A stretch of 64,000 nucleotides of DNA, taken from Arion vulgaris (taxonomy: Eukaryota > Mollusca > Gastropoda > Stylommatophora > Arionidae). The notes beneath the pieces were generated by a model that saw only the letters and a list, made by a program, of their open reading frames with translations, was not told the DNA's origin and ran no database searches. Position numbers and translations under genes: made by a program. Shown one piece after another: positions 52,891-63,292 of this stretch. The stretch covers positions 7,389,082-7,453,081 of the forward strand of contig CM036765.1 of NCBI GenBank assembly GCA_020796225.1, given 5' to 3'. Each line of letters opens with the position of its first letter. Position 1 is the stretch's first letter.

Positions 52891-54122
52891 TCAAGCAAAC
52901 GAACAAACAGGAGTGACAAATTAAAATGAAACACAAATGGACGACCAAATACAAACGTATCTAAGGAAAATCTGGAATAAAAACGAATAACGAAATAAAT
53001 GTAACACAAAAACACACATAAAAACTAGAAATAGAACGGAAAAGAAACAATGAAACATCTAGTAAATATATAACTTGAATACATGCAACATATACCCATA
53101 TAGATTACAAAGCATGGGAAGAGAAAGTACTAAGAAGCATAAGAATGTAATATGTTGAGCCCGCGTGGTCGCAAGGTACCATACAAAGAAATCAACCGAT
53201 TCTCCAGAGCAAATCGACTACGATCATCAGAGGAACATGATCGGATGGCTGTGACCTGGACATCGCAAGCTCCTGAATGGCCAGTATCATTGAAATGGGT
53301 AGCTACAGGGTCACAGAGCATTGGCGTATATCGCGCAAGTGTTGGGCGAATCGGTCACTGAGTCTCCTGCCGGTTTCCCCAATATAGGCCTTGTTGCACC
53401 GCTTGCAGATAATGGCATAGATAATATTACGGGACTCGCACGTGAAACTGTCTTCAACAACGAACGTGGCTTTTGGAAAAGACACCGTGCGGGTCTGTAT
53501 TACATAAGCACAAGTGTTGCAGCGCCGACGACCACACTGGATGGTGCCAAAATGACTCTGGATATTAGGCTTGAGGCGACTGTGAACCAACATATCCTTA
53601 AGGCTTCTGTCCCGTCTGTACGCCACCAAAGGATAGTGTTGGAAGATTGAACGTGTCTCAGGATCAGACTGAAGAATGGAGAGATGACGGAATAAGACTT
53701 TCTTCACAAGGGAACTATGAGGGTGGAAAGGACAAGTTTCACCCTGTCAGAATTGGAAGTTCTATGCTGGTTAGAGAGAGCCTCCTGACGAGAAATTTGC
53801 TGAACGCGCCGCATAGCAGAAGCAAGCACCTTATCCGGGTATAAGTGCTTACGAAAGAAATCCAGCATCTCGAGAGCTCTATCGAGAAAATCGTCGTCCT
53901 CGCTACAGAGGCGACGAAGGCGCAAGAGTTGAGAGAATGGTAAAGAGTCACGACAAGCCTGGGAATGGGAAGAGGTATAAAGAGAAAACTATGTGCATCA
54001 GTAGGCTTGTAGTATACTGATGTAGTGATGGTGGATAGGCTGATAGTGATAGTCATGTCAAGAAAGTTGACACAAGAGGTAGAGATGTGAGATGTAAACC
54101 GAATAGCCGGATTGAAGACATT

Positions 54123-54631
54123 CTTCTTTCTTTCTTTTGTCCTCTGCTTTTTTGCCGCTAGGCGTAGCAGGTTTAACTGATGATCGGTTTCCGAGATAAT
54201 GCACGCTCGGTCGCTTGATATGGTGTGGTATTGTGGAGTTTTAAGATGTCTGTAACTCCATCAACCCATCTTTTCTTGGTCTGCCCCTTCCTCTTGATGA
54301 TTCAATTTTCAGGTTGTACGCTCTTGCAACTGGTGTATTCGGGTTCATTCTGACCAAGTGGCCAAACCATTTGAGTCTCTGTTTTTCAATAAATCTAATA
54401 GCAGGTGTTGTTCCGACTGTTCTTCTAATTTCCTCATTTCTTATATGGTCTCTTGTTTTATTTACTGCTTTCCTCAGGCATCTCATTTCGCATGTGGTAA
54501 TTTTCCTTTCTTGTTCTTTTGTCAGTGCCCATGTTTGGCTCTGGTAGCACAGTGTTGGTATAAAGATTGAATTTATAATCTGTCTTTTAGTCACTACTGG
54601 AATAGCTGGGTGTTTCAAAATTGGGGTAAGC
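54123..54631 (-). mobile_element. 5'-truncated RTE-like LINE inserted in the Penelope-like element
   Basis: An 11-bp duplication AATGTCTTCAA (TTGAAGACATT on the plus strand) stands at 54112-54122 and 54632-54642. The insert encodes [38 protein letters not shown] and SRGRGRPRKDG, the usual LINE C terminus. Its 3' end is on the left (54123), with a short AAAG-rich tail. Confidence 0.92.
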
Positions 54632-55799
54632 TTGAAGACATTAATGAAATTAATTAAGCGTGACAAATCGGCTTCAGGCATATCGGTAATGCCAATACAA
54701 TCATCAATGTATCTATGATACAGACGGAAGAGGGCCATCATAGGAATTCCATACTAGGTGCTCAAGATGACCTATGAATAGACAAGCATAACTGGGTCCC
54801 ATTTTAGTACCCATGGCGACCCCACTGATCTGCTCAAAGAACTGGTCATTGAACTGAAAGGAGTTGAGAGTTAGAACTAGTTCTGCAAGACGAAAGAGAG
54901 CCGAGGTGGAGACAAGTGGGTTAGTTCTCCTGTCGAGAAAGAACTGGAGAGCTTGAAGTCCGTCGGAATGAGGTATGGAGGTGTACAATGAGCACACATC
55001 AAGGAGGAAGAGACGGTAAGTCCTGCCAGGCAACAACTCAATAGACGAAAAAACAGACAAGGTGTGGTTCGTATCTTTCAAGAATGAAGGTAGTGTGGTG
55101 ACTATAGGATTGAAGATACTATCAAGAAATTCGGAGATATGTTCCGTAGGACAAGAGCAAGCAGAAACGATGGGCCTACCCGGATTGTTCAGTTTATGAA
55201 TTTTGGGGAGCATATAAAGGCGGGTTTTCCTAAACAGCTATCGATGACACAAAGTGATGATGCCCCGGTAGGAAGGTCGTTAGAGGCAATTAAGTTCTTA
55301 ATTACTGTACGGACTTTACTATTGTTAGATAGTGTGACATCAGAAGAACTAGTTTTATAGAATTGGGTGTCAAGTAATTGGTTGCGGCCTTCCTGAAGGT
55401 ATAGTTCTTTGCTCCATACCACTATTGCACCGCCTTTATCGGTGGGTTTGATAACAATGTCATCACGTCGACGGAGGTGTGATAGAGCACGAAACTCGGA
55501 CGGAGACATGTTAGAATGCCCTAAGCGTTTGGGGTGGAGCAGTCCAATATCGTGTAAAGTATTCTTGATGTAGAGATCAAGAGCGTTGGAGACACCAGGG
55601 TTGGGTGTCCAATCATGTTTGTGAGTAGAATATTTAGCGAATATACTCGTGTCATGACATTGGTCAGTGTCAACCTGGTTCCGAAAATGAAATTTCAGCC
55701 GTAAGCCACGGTGAAAACGGTGCACATATAACTTTGCTCATTATTCATGTTTGACTCTGGTATTTTTTACTTTGTTTTAACACGATACGCATGAGGTAA

Positions 55800-56195
55800 C
55801 TGTCATTGTCCAATAGTTTTTCCTGAGCAGAACTTTCTCACCCTAACAGACCTTCAGAATGTGTCTCTCTCATATGACAAATGTCCTGCTTCTGAAGCAA
55901 TCATGCTAAAATCATCAGTCCTATCCTGAATTCATCTTCTCCGTTGTCGTCTCTTCTCTTTGTCGGGATACCTCCATCCATAATAGTCTTCTGCAACCCC
56001 ACGTGTCTTAATGATTACAATGTCTAAATTTTCTCATTCATATATGTACCATCAACCATTTTTATTTGAGTTTGAGTTCCTTCTAGATAGTTCTATCTGT
56101 TCTCTTCTCTGTCTATGATACACGTAGGGCTCCACTGTAACACTTGTATACAAAAGCATGTATGTACTTTCCACTGTGACTGTGTTGCATACATG
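55800..56195 (-). mobile_element. RTE-like LINE C terminus, old
   Basis: CAATAGTTTTTCCTGAGCAG, CATCAGTCCTATCCTGAATT, CATGTATGTACTTTCCACTG. Confidence 0.7.
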
Positions 56196-56349
56196 ATGAG
56201 GTAACTATTATAATACAAATATATACAGGTCAAAGTTTATAGGTCAAAGTATGAGGGATGAAAGTACAGACATTCCTGTGTTGTTATGGTAAATATATGA
56301 TGCGTAATGGACATATTGACACACATTGTACTTGAATTTGTAACGAGAA

Positions 56350-57330
56350 AGTTTCTTCTTCTTTTGTCGTCACGCTGCTATCGGGTTGTTGCCAAGTGTC
56401 TTTGTGTCCTGTTTTTGTCTTGTACTGTTCTAGTGGCTTGTGAGATAGCTATTTTTGTCTTGTACTGTTCTAGTGGCTTGTGAGATAGCTATTTTTAATT
56501 TTCGAAAAGATTCTGCTATGAAATCTATCCATCTTTTTGTTGTCTTCCTCTCACCTTCTTTCCTGATGTTCTGTTTTAGAATACTATATACAGTATAGTT
56601 TGCTTTCACTATTATTAGGTAGCCAAACCACTTCATTCTTTGTTTCTCAATGTAATTCAAGGAAGGTTCTGTGCTAACTTTCTTTCTTATGCTGATGTTG
56701 GTGACTGTCTTTTCTGGTGTTGGTAATTTTTCGTAGGCAATACATTTCACATGTAGTTATTTTTTGCGACTGCACTTTGCTCATTATTCATGTTTGGCTC
56801 TGGTAACACAAAGTAGGTATGAAAATGTTGTAGACCATCTGTTATTTAGCTGTCAGTGAGATGTATGGGCACCTTAACACATTGGGCTAGTTGGTAGGTT
56901 ACAGCATTTGCTTTTTGCACTCTAGCCTCTCTCTGTTTAGTCTTCCGTCTTCTTTGCATATGCTTCCTAAGTATTCGAATTTTTGACACTTGGTTGATTG
57001 TACTACCATCGACATGGGTGTTTAGTTTGTTATGTTTTCTTCCTACATTTACTAATTCGGGTTTTTAGTGTTATTGATGTTCTTGTCATGATTTCTACAA
57101 TTTTTGTTCAAGGTGTCAATATGTTTGTTGTGTATCTTGTTCTTGTTGGTTTATCAGGCACTGTTCATCTGTGACGAGCAGTTAATTTATTTCATCATTA
57201 TCTGAATTTGACTCTTGAGTTATTTTATCCATATATGTGATATAGCGTAGTGGTGAGAGGGCATATCCTTGTCTGAAACCTGATGTAATGGACAACCAGT
57301 CGGTGATTCCTTCTGTTATTATGTACAGTA
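56350..57330 (-). mobile_element. RTE-like LINE C-terminal region
   Basis: The minus frame gives [40 protein letters not shown] and ESFRKLKIAISQATRTVQDK. Upstream, 56850-57330 has CTTCCTAAGTATTCGAATTT and CATATCCTTGTCTGAAACCT, the RT motif region. Confidence 0.85.
56413..56494 (-). repeat. 41-bp tandem duplication within a LINE fragment
   Basis: TTTTTGTCTTGTACTGTTCT, AGTGGCTTGTGAGATAGCTA occurs twice in a row. Confidence 0.85.
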
Positions 57331-57429
57331 CACAGTATGCACATTATATTGAATTTGTAACAACACCATTATATAATCTGGTCAATTAATTGTTATATTG
57401 TTCGTAATTATTAAATAAAACAAGAAGAG

Positions 57430-57905
57430 ACTATATAAGAAATGAGTAAATTAGAAGAACAATCGTAACTACATCTGTTGTTAGATTCATTGAAAAAAAT
57501 AGGCTCAAATGGTTTAGCCACTTGGTGAGAATGACCCCGAATACATCAGTTGCAAGAGCGTAGAGCCTGAAAATGGAATCATCAAAAGGAAGGGACAAAC
57601 TAAGAAAGAGATGGATCGATAGAGTTACAGACATCTTAACTCTTAGCGTACCAGGGCAAAAGTCATGTTTTTACAAGCCATTTGTTTTTAGAATAAAAAA
57701 ACTCCCTTTAGTGTGGCTCCTGGTAAAAAGGCGTCCAACCCAAAGCCATGTAGTGTGTCGTTTGGTCTACAAGGAGTTAAAACACCACAATATAAAAGCA
57801 TATCATGAGACCTAGCGTGCACTATCTCGGAAACCGATCACCAGTTAAACCTGCGACGCCTAACGGCAAAAACGCAGAGAAGAACAACAGTAGAAGATTA
57901 TTAAA
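57430..57905 (+). mobile_element. RTE-like LINE 3' end split by TTAA MITE
   Basis: TTVVRFIEKNRLKWFSHLVR-like reading, then RDKLRKRWIDRVTDI, the MITE (57636-57780), then GCGTGCACTATCTCGGAAAC and CCTAACGGCAAAAACGCAGA. It matches 54123-54631. Confidence 0.88.
57636..57780. mobile_element. TTAA MITE type 1, second copy, nested in LINE
   Basis: TTAA-CTCTTAGCGTACC lies at the left and GGTCTACAAGGAG-TTAA at the right. The flanking LINE reads ACAGACATC-TTAA before and AACACCACAAT after. The homologous LINE copy at 54123-54631 (opposite strand) has ACAGACATCTTAAAACTCC uninterrupted, so the empty site is visible. Confidence 0.85.
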
Positions 57906-57913
57906 TAGAATGA

Positions 57914-58731
57914 TCAAATCGGAGAAGTGATTCGATCATCATGATTTTCATTATCTTCAGTATTGGCCATGGGATAACCGTCGTAGGTGGAGTTGGTTAC
58001 CATGAGACCATCTTTGACATCTTCGTCATTCTTTTCGTGTATCACGTGATGCGACCTTGACAACCAAAACTTACGAACAAAGGGAAAAAGTAACTTCTCA
58101 TCAATAACCGACTCACAATGTTTTTGTGTGAAGTAACTGATGATCACGCCCACAAGAAAACTAATTAAAATACCAAAACATCCGTACCATTCATATGAGA
58201 TATCGTAAAGGAAAAAGCCAAAACGACGTGGATCAGCTGCTATTACTGAAAGGCTCACTGTCGATGTGTGATTGACAGCGTATGAATATATCGTACTATT
58301 TTCATTAAAGGAAAACGACAAAATGTCTTCTGTAACGTTATTCACAGAATTATTACGAAAGCACATATCAGTTGGGGGAGGTGGTAACGGTTTTTCATTG
58401 ACTCCGTACATTTTATTTCCTAGTGCGATCCACATACCGAAGACAGTGGAAGTGACACAGCCAGAGACAGCTCCATATTTATTTGCCCAGGGAATTAGTG
58501 CACCAAGCATAAATATACCAGCAACTGGTCCACTACAAACTCCAGTAATGGTTACAACCATTTGAGATAACGGACCTTGAATTGAGTTAGCCCCATAAGC
58601 AAGACCTATTATCAAAATACCATATAGAAAAACTAAAGCTTTGGTGATTGTAGTGGCAGTTCGTTCTTCAAAATTCTCTAGTTGTTTCTTCAATAAGTCT
58701 TCTACTGTGATGGCTGCTAGAGCACTTATTC
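57914..58731 (-). CDS. SLC5-family sodium/solute symporter, last coding exon (about 271 residues)
   Basis: Na+-coupled uptake of small organic anions at the plasma membrane is the family role; the exact substrate cannot be told. The acceptor is CTCTTTCTAG. The exon opens with ISALAAITVEDLLKKQLENF, the SLC5 signature after helix 9. Four hydrophobic segments follow: ALVFLYGILIIGLAYGA, MVVTITGVCSGPVAGIFML, a GCVTSTVFGMWIALG segment, and WYGCFGILISFLVGVIISYF. An extracellular loop between the last two has four N-glycosylation sequons (NNS, NVT, NST, NHT). A charged cytoplasmic tail ends TSPI before the stop. The stop falls a few bases from a LINE fragment (57430-57905), so the 3' UTR is probably transposon-derived. 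Confidence 0.92.
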
Positions 58732-58944
58732 CTAGAAAGAGAATTACAACAATTATCAGTTTAAACAAACAACAAATTGATAATTCTGTTATTATTTATA
58801 TGATTAATTTTATAACATTGTCACTGATTGCAAATTATATAACGTTGTTTTTATTTATAAAATCCATATCTTTGTCAAAGCTAAGTTTTGTCTTGTGGGG
58901 CTACTATTGTTTCTGATCTCCTTCTTCTTCTTCTCGATCGCTGT

Positions 58945-59109
58945 TTGTCAATGTTTTATTTTCGTTCTAGGCACATGGGTGTCGTTGGCAATGAGAGAGC
59001 AGACAGGCTTGTTGACTCTGCCACCATATTAGGGGGCCAGCCAATGGATAGAGCTGACATTTTGAACGCTCTCATAGAGTATGGCAGCAAAGAATATTTT
59101 CATTTTAAC
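58945..59109 (+). mobile_element. LINE RNase H C-terminal remnant, left part
   Basis: HMGVVGNERADRLVDSAT is the RNase H closing motif (H-G-x-x-GNE-AD). [20 protein letters not shown] follows. The hAT-like element cuts it after 59109 and the same LINE resumes at 60948. Confidence 0.7.
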
Positions 59110-60939
59110 CAGCGTTTCCCAAAGTGGGCGGTACCGCCCCAGTAAACACTGAAATGTTCTAGGGGGAGGCGACAGTGGGTTCTGAAGAATTTGGGGAGTG
59201 TCCAGGCGATAAGTGATCGTGGCTCCTTAAAGAAGAAATTAATAATAAATATTTTTAAATAAATTATTTTAGTGATTTTGCAATAAAGTAATCACTTAAA
59301 ATATGAATTTTGCATTTAAATTCAACTTATGCCCGTCTTACACGATCCATTTTTTCATCAATTTTCTATTTCATGCATATAATCATTTGAAAATTGACCA
59401 TGTATGACAGACATATATATCAATTTTCTATGTCAAAGAGAAAATAGACCATGATATATATGGGGAGGGAGGGGAGGGCGTTGGCAAACTGTTATAATGT
59501 GGAGACGGGCGTTACAAAGTTTATGTTGTGCAAAGTGGGCGGTGGAGGGCGTTACAAAGTTTATGTTGTGCAAAGTGGGCGGTGGGGGCGTTACAAAGTT
59601 TATGTTGTGCAAAGTGGGCGGTGGGGGGCGTTACAAAGTTTATGTTGTGCAAAGTGGACGGTGGATGGGGGGGAGTTACACAGTTTATGTTGTGCAAAGT
59701 GGGCGGTGGGGGCGTTACAAAGTTTATGTTGTGCAAAGTGGGCGGTGGGGGCGTTACAAAGTTTATGTTGTGCAAAGTGGACGGTGGGGGGGGGAGTTAC
59801 AAAGTTTATGTTGTGCAAAGTGGGTGGTGGAGGGGGGAGTTACAAAGTTTATGTTGTGCAAAGTGGGCGGTGGAGGGAGTTACAAAGTTTATGTTGTGCA
59901 AAGTGGGCGGTGGGGGGAGTTACAAAGTTTATGTTGTGCAAAGTGGACGGTGGGGGCGTTACAAAGTTTATGTTGTGCAAAGTGGGCGGTGGGGGCGTTA
60001 CAAAGTTTATGATGTGCAAAGTGGGCGGTGGAGACGGTGTTACAAAGTTTATGTTGTGCAAAGTGGGCGGTGGAGGGGGGAGTTACAAAGTTTATGATGT
60101 GCAAAGTGGGCGGTGGAGACGGGTGTTACAAAGTTTATGTTGTGCAAAGTGGACGGGTGGGGGAGTTACAAAGTTTATGTTGTGCAAAGTGGGCGGTGGG
60201 GGCGTTACAAAGTTTATGATGTGCAAAGTGGGCGGTGGGGGAGTTACAAAGTTTATGTTGCGCAAAGTGGGCGGTGGAGGCGTTACAAAGTTTATGTTGT
60301 GCAAAGTGGGCGGTGGGGGCGTTACAAAGTTTATGTTGTGCAAAGTGGGCGGTGGGGGCGTTACAAAGTTTATGTTGTGCAAAGTGGGCGGTGGAGGGGG
60401 GAGTTACAAAGTTTATGTTGTGCAAAGTGGACGGTGGGGGGGGGAGTTACAAAGTTTATGTTGTGCAAAGTGGACGGTGGGGGCGTTACAAAGTTTATGT
60501 TGTGCAAAGTGGACGGTGGGGGCGTTACAAAGTTTATGTTGTGCAAAGTGGGCGGTGGGGGTGTTACAAAGTTTATGTTGTGCAAAGTGGGCGGTGGGGG
60601 CGTTACAAAGTTTATGTTGTGCAAAGTGGGCGGTGGGGGCGTTACAAAGTTTATGTTGTGCAAAGTGGGCGGTGGGGGCGTTACAAAGTTTATGTTGTGC
60701 AAAGTGGACGGTGGGGGGGGGAGTTACAAAGTTTATGTTGTGCAAAGTGGACGGTGGGGGGCGTTACAAAGTTTATGTTGTGCAAAGTGGACGGTGGGGA
60801 GGAGTTACAAAGTTTATGTTGTGCAAAGTGGGCGGTGGGGGCGTTACAAAGTTTATGTTGTGCAAAGTGGGCGGTGGGGGCGTTACAAAGTTTATGTTGT
60901 GCAAAGTGGGCGGTGGGACAAAAAGTTTGGGAATCTATG
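59110..60939. mobile_element. hAT-like nonautonomous element carrying a minisatellite
   Basis: It begins CAGCGTTTCCCAAAGTGGG and ends in a tract that complements to CATAGATTCCCAAAC. The flanks are ATTTTAAC (59102-59109) and ATTTAAAC (60940-60947), a probable 8-bp duplication with one mismatch. The first 400 bp and the last bases match the 725-bp copy at 48131-48855. It sits inside an RNase H LINE fragment that resumes at 60948. No transposase is visible. Confidence 0.75.
59504..60918. repeat. Minisatellite, about 35 units of ~40-44 bp, inside the hAT-like element
   Basis: The unit is GTTACAAAGTTTATGTTGTG plus CAAAGTGGGCGGTGG and a variable G run. I count about 35 occurrences of TTACAAAG/TTACACAG. 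Unit length varies mainly in the G run, so all frames stay open on both strands and give long repetitive ORFs (up to 522 codons) that are not credible proteins. The related element at 48131-48855 has only one unit at the same place (near 48790-48830). Confidence 0.95.
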
Positions 60940-60947
60940 ATTTAAAC

Positions 60948-61150
60948 CAATCCACGTCAACCACTAGATTGCTGGAGCTGAGATTGAAGATTGGAGTAGC
61001 AATCCACGTCAACCACTAGATTGCTGGAGCTGAGATTGAAGATTGGAGTAGCAATCCACGTCAACCACTAGATTGCCGGAGCTGAGATTGAAGATTGGAG
61101 TAGCAATCCACGTCAACCACTAGATTGCTGGAGCTGAGATTGAAGATTCG
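60948..61150 (+). repeat. 52-bp tandem repeat, 4 units, derived from LINE 3' sequence
   Basis: The units start CAATCCACGTCAACCACTAG at 60948, 61000, 61052 and 61104 and differ by single bases. A single-copy relative lies on the minus strand at 39600-39700. It follows directly on the right target duplication of the hAT-like element. Confidence 0.9.
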
Positions 61151-61504
61151 AGCTGTCAGAAAAGAACCGCACAACAGGTAAATGAGTAAATATATATATA
61201 TTAAGATCGAACAGGTACGGTCATTCGCTAGACGCTGTTGAAGATATTGCGAAGACGATCGGATTCTATGGACATGTCCGGATTGCAATGAATATATTAC
61301 AAACTGAAACTGTTTTTCTTCAATATCTATACAAGTACTCAAGTTCTCTGGATACGAATGCGAAGCAGCCATTTGAAATTGAGTTCATGTTGCCTCAAAC
61401 TTCCTTTTCTGTGGTTTGGTCATGTGTTTTCATACCTGCAGGCTAAAAAGCCACTGCCCAAAGCCATGGATAATAATAAAGACATATTTGAAGTCCTTAA
61501 TGAG

Positions 61505-61920
61505 GTATCTGTGGCATACAGGTTAAGTGCTCACCTCTCGTTGCAAAGGTTCCTTGTTTGCTCCCTCGTGCAGCAATCGAGACAATTTTCTAGGGATCCT
61601 TGATGTCAGTGTAGGTGAGATTGAGTTTCTAGTCCTATCGGAGATGGACGATAAAACGTAGGTCGCGTGTTCAAATTGAGCAACGTAAAAGCATGCTTGA
61701 CAGTTCCAAATCGAGAAGAGCATGCTGGAAAGCCGCTGACCGTTCAAAATTCAAAAACAAAAATTTAAACCATTTTCACCATTTCTAAATTACATCGTGG
61801 ACCATCGCCGGCGCTAAGGAGTTCGTGAACTACGGTTGAGATCTTCCTGTGTAAGTAAGAGATTGGAACATATATAGATACTATTCGAAGTGCAACGATG
61901 ATTGCTAGGACACTGAGTGC
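61505..61920 (+). mobile_element. SINE-E
   Basis: GGTATCTGTGGCATACAGGT head, TAGTCCTATCGGAGATGGAC, GAGCATGCTGGAAAGCCGCT, CGAAGTGCAACGATGATTGC. Confidence 0.8.
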
Positions 61921-61984
61921 TAGTGCTTTTTGTGGAAGACAATCTAGGGATAACATTAATACGTTTCTCAACAATTTGACCTGT

Positions 61985-62820
61985 TGGTTTTTTTTTTATA
62001 TTGTAGCACCGACAAGGATTTCACTTTTCTTCTGATTTCATCATTTCTGATATCTCTTCTTATACATTTCGAATTCGCCATATGCACTTATCTCTGTCGT
62101 TTGAATTCTTTTTTCTCTCATTTGTTATCTGTGTCCAGGTCTGTCACTGATAGCACAGAGTTAGCAAGAAAACTGTGTTGTCAGTGTCCAGGTCTGCCAC
62201 TGATAGCACAGAGTTAGCAAGAAAACTGTGTTGAACATTGCTCTCTTGATGTCCATCGTTGCGTGCTTGTTTTTCAGTATTGTTGACATTTGTGCAGTAA
62301 TCTGGTTTACCTTCTTAATCTGTTTTGTATTTCTGCTGCAATTCTTCCATTGAATGAGATCATGCTGCCAAAATATTGAAATTCTTTTATTTTGTTTTAG
62401 ATATTGTTTATCTACAATAATTGTGATTGTTTGTCCTGCTCATTCTGTGATGGTCATTACTTCTGTTTTCTTGACGTTAATTTTCATATTTGGTTTATTA
62501 GTTGCTTCGCTTAGGTGGTTTATATGCTGTTGTAATTCGTCTTCGGTGGTAGCCATGCAGCTTGTCAGCGAAGAGGAATTCAATACATTTGTTTTCATTT
62601 GTTTCATCTACTTTACCGTTTTGGTCTATGTATGTGATATAAAACAAGGGGGGCAGACCACATCTCTCTCGTACCCCTGTCTATATATAGAATTTGTCCG
62701 TATTTCCAGTTGTTATTCTCTCTCTGCATTGAATTTTGTTATACAAATATTTGCATATATTTATTCTCTTTGTTCTTTTAATTTCCTTCATCCCATTTCC
62801 ATCTGTTGTTAGCAGTGAGG
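61985..62820 (-). mobile_element. RTE-like LINE C-terminal region, intron of the SLC5 gene region
   Basis: GTCCAGGTCTGTCACTGATA, CATTGTGATGGTCATTACTT-like and GTTTTCTTGACGTTAATTTT correspond to the [13 protein letters not shown] block seen at 44325. GTACCCCTGTCTATATATAG continues upstream. Confidence 0.75.
62136..62233 (-). repeat. 52-bp tandem duplication within a LINE fragment
   Basis: GTCCAGGTCTGTCACTGATA, GCACAGAGTTAGCAAGAAAA, CTGTGTTG occurs twice in tandem. Confidence 0.88.
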
Positions 62821-62940
62821 GTGATTAAATAATACAAATGTGCATAATAATAATAGATTTTTACTTATAATAATTCCCAACTTTTTTGTTTATCTTGTTT
62901 ACAACAACAAAAGACTTGACGTGTTTTTACTAGAACTTAC

Positions 62941-63070
62941 CAGAAGACAGTGTGCTAAGAGAAGCACTAAATATCATTGCCACGAAGATGCCGCATATGC
63001 CAGGCCAATCTTTTAATGCACTCATCACAAAATATGGTGAAATTTGGTTTGTGTTAAAGATAAGTCCAGC
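62941..63070 (-). CDS. SLC5-family sodium/solute symporter, penultimate coding exon
   Basis: The acceptor is TTTCAACAG and the donor TCTTCTG|GTAAGT. The 130-nt exon encodes AGLIFNTNQISPYFVMSALK, then DWPGMCGIFVAMIFSASLST and LSSG. The FSxSLSTLSS block followed in the next exon by ISALAAITVEDLL is the conserved segment around transmembrane helices 9-10 of the SLC5 clade containing the monocarboxylate (SLC5A8/A12) and multivitamin (SLC5A6) transporters. It ends one base into the Gly codon completed by the last exon. Upstream exons lie beyond the window. Confidence 0.9.
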
Positions 63071-63135
63071 CTGTTGAAATCAGTAATATATCGTAAGTTT
63101 TACATTTTTATATATTTATTTATTGATAGATATAT

Positions 63136-63292
63136 ACAGGATGTTTATAAAGTCACTGTGCAGTGAATATTAAAAATATGTTAGTAATTTCGTCACGAAC
63201 GATGAAAATTCACGTCATAATATTCTAAGTTCCATAATCCTGTGTGCAGCAGTCTACACAACAAAGCCGTTGTTATATTTATGATTTCATTG
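63136..63292. mobile_element. MITE end, same family as 26496-26944, cut by piggyBac
   Basis: It starts ACAGGATGTTTATAAAGTCA and runs collinear with the reverse complement of the right part of the 26.5-kb copy, through CACGTCATAATATTCT and CCTGTGTGCAGCAGT, until the TTAA where the piggyBac begins. The rest presumably lies beyond the window. Confidence 0.7.

Larger units (their letters stand above)
52805..55727 (-). mobile_element. Penelope-like element (RT plus GIY-YIG), decayed, interrupted by a LINE
   Basis: Read on the minus strand. 55725-55190 is the N-terminal region with RRRDDIVIKPTDKGGAIVVW, a PLE hallmark. 55213-54713 holds LPKIHKLNNPGRPIVS, motif A LLDVCSLYTSIP and motif B GVAMGTKMGP. 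RYIDDCIGI near 54715 is motif C. After the LINE insert (54123-54631) come NFLDMTITIS and VYYKPTDAHSFL, then a finger region and GIY-YIG endonuclease 53500-53330 (RRRCNTCAYV, IYAIICKRCNKAYIGETGRR). Frameshifts occur near 55200, 54730 and 53900. The 3' end with the hammerhead-like motif is at about 52805-52990. Confidence 0.9.

Noticed and set aside
57914..58768. MFKLI... as the translation start of the SLC5 frame
   Set aside because: A splice acceptor (CTTTCTAG) lies after it and the upstream exon at 62941-63070 joins in phase; the leading residues are intron.
59451..61019. 522-codon open frame and its overlapping relatives
   Set aside because: It is produced by the ~40-bp minisatellite; all frames on both strands are open, unit length drifts through G runs, and the translation is one repeated phrase.
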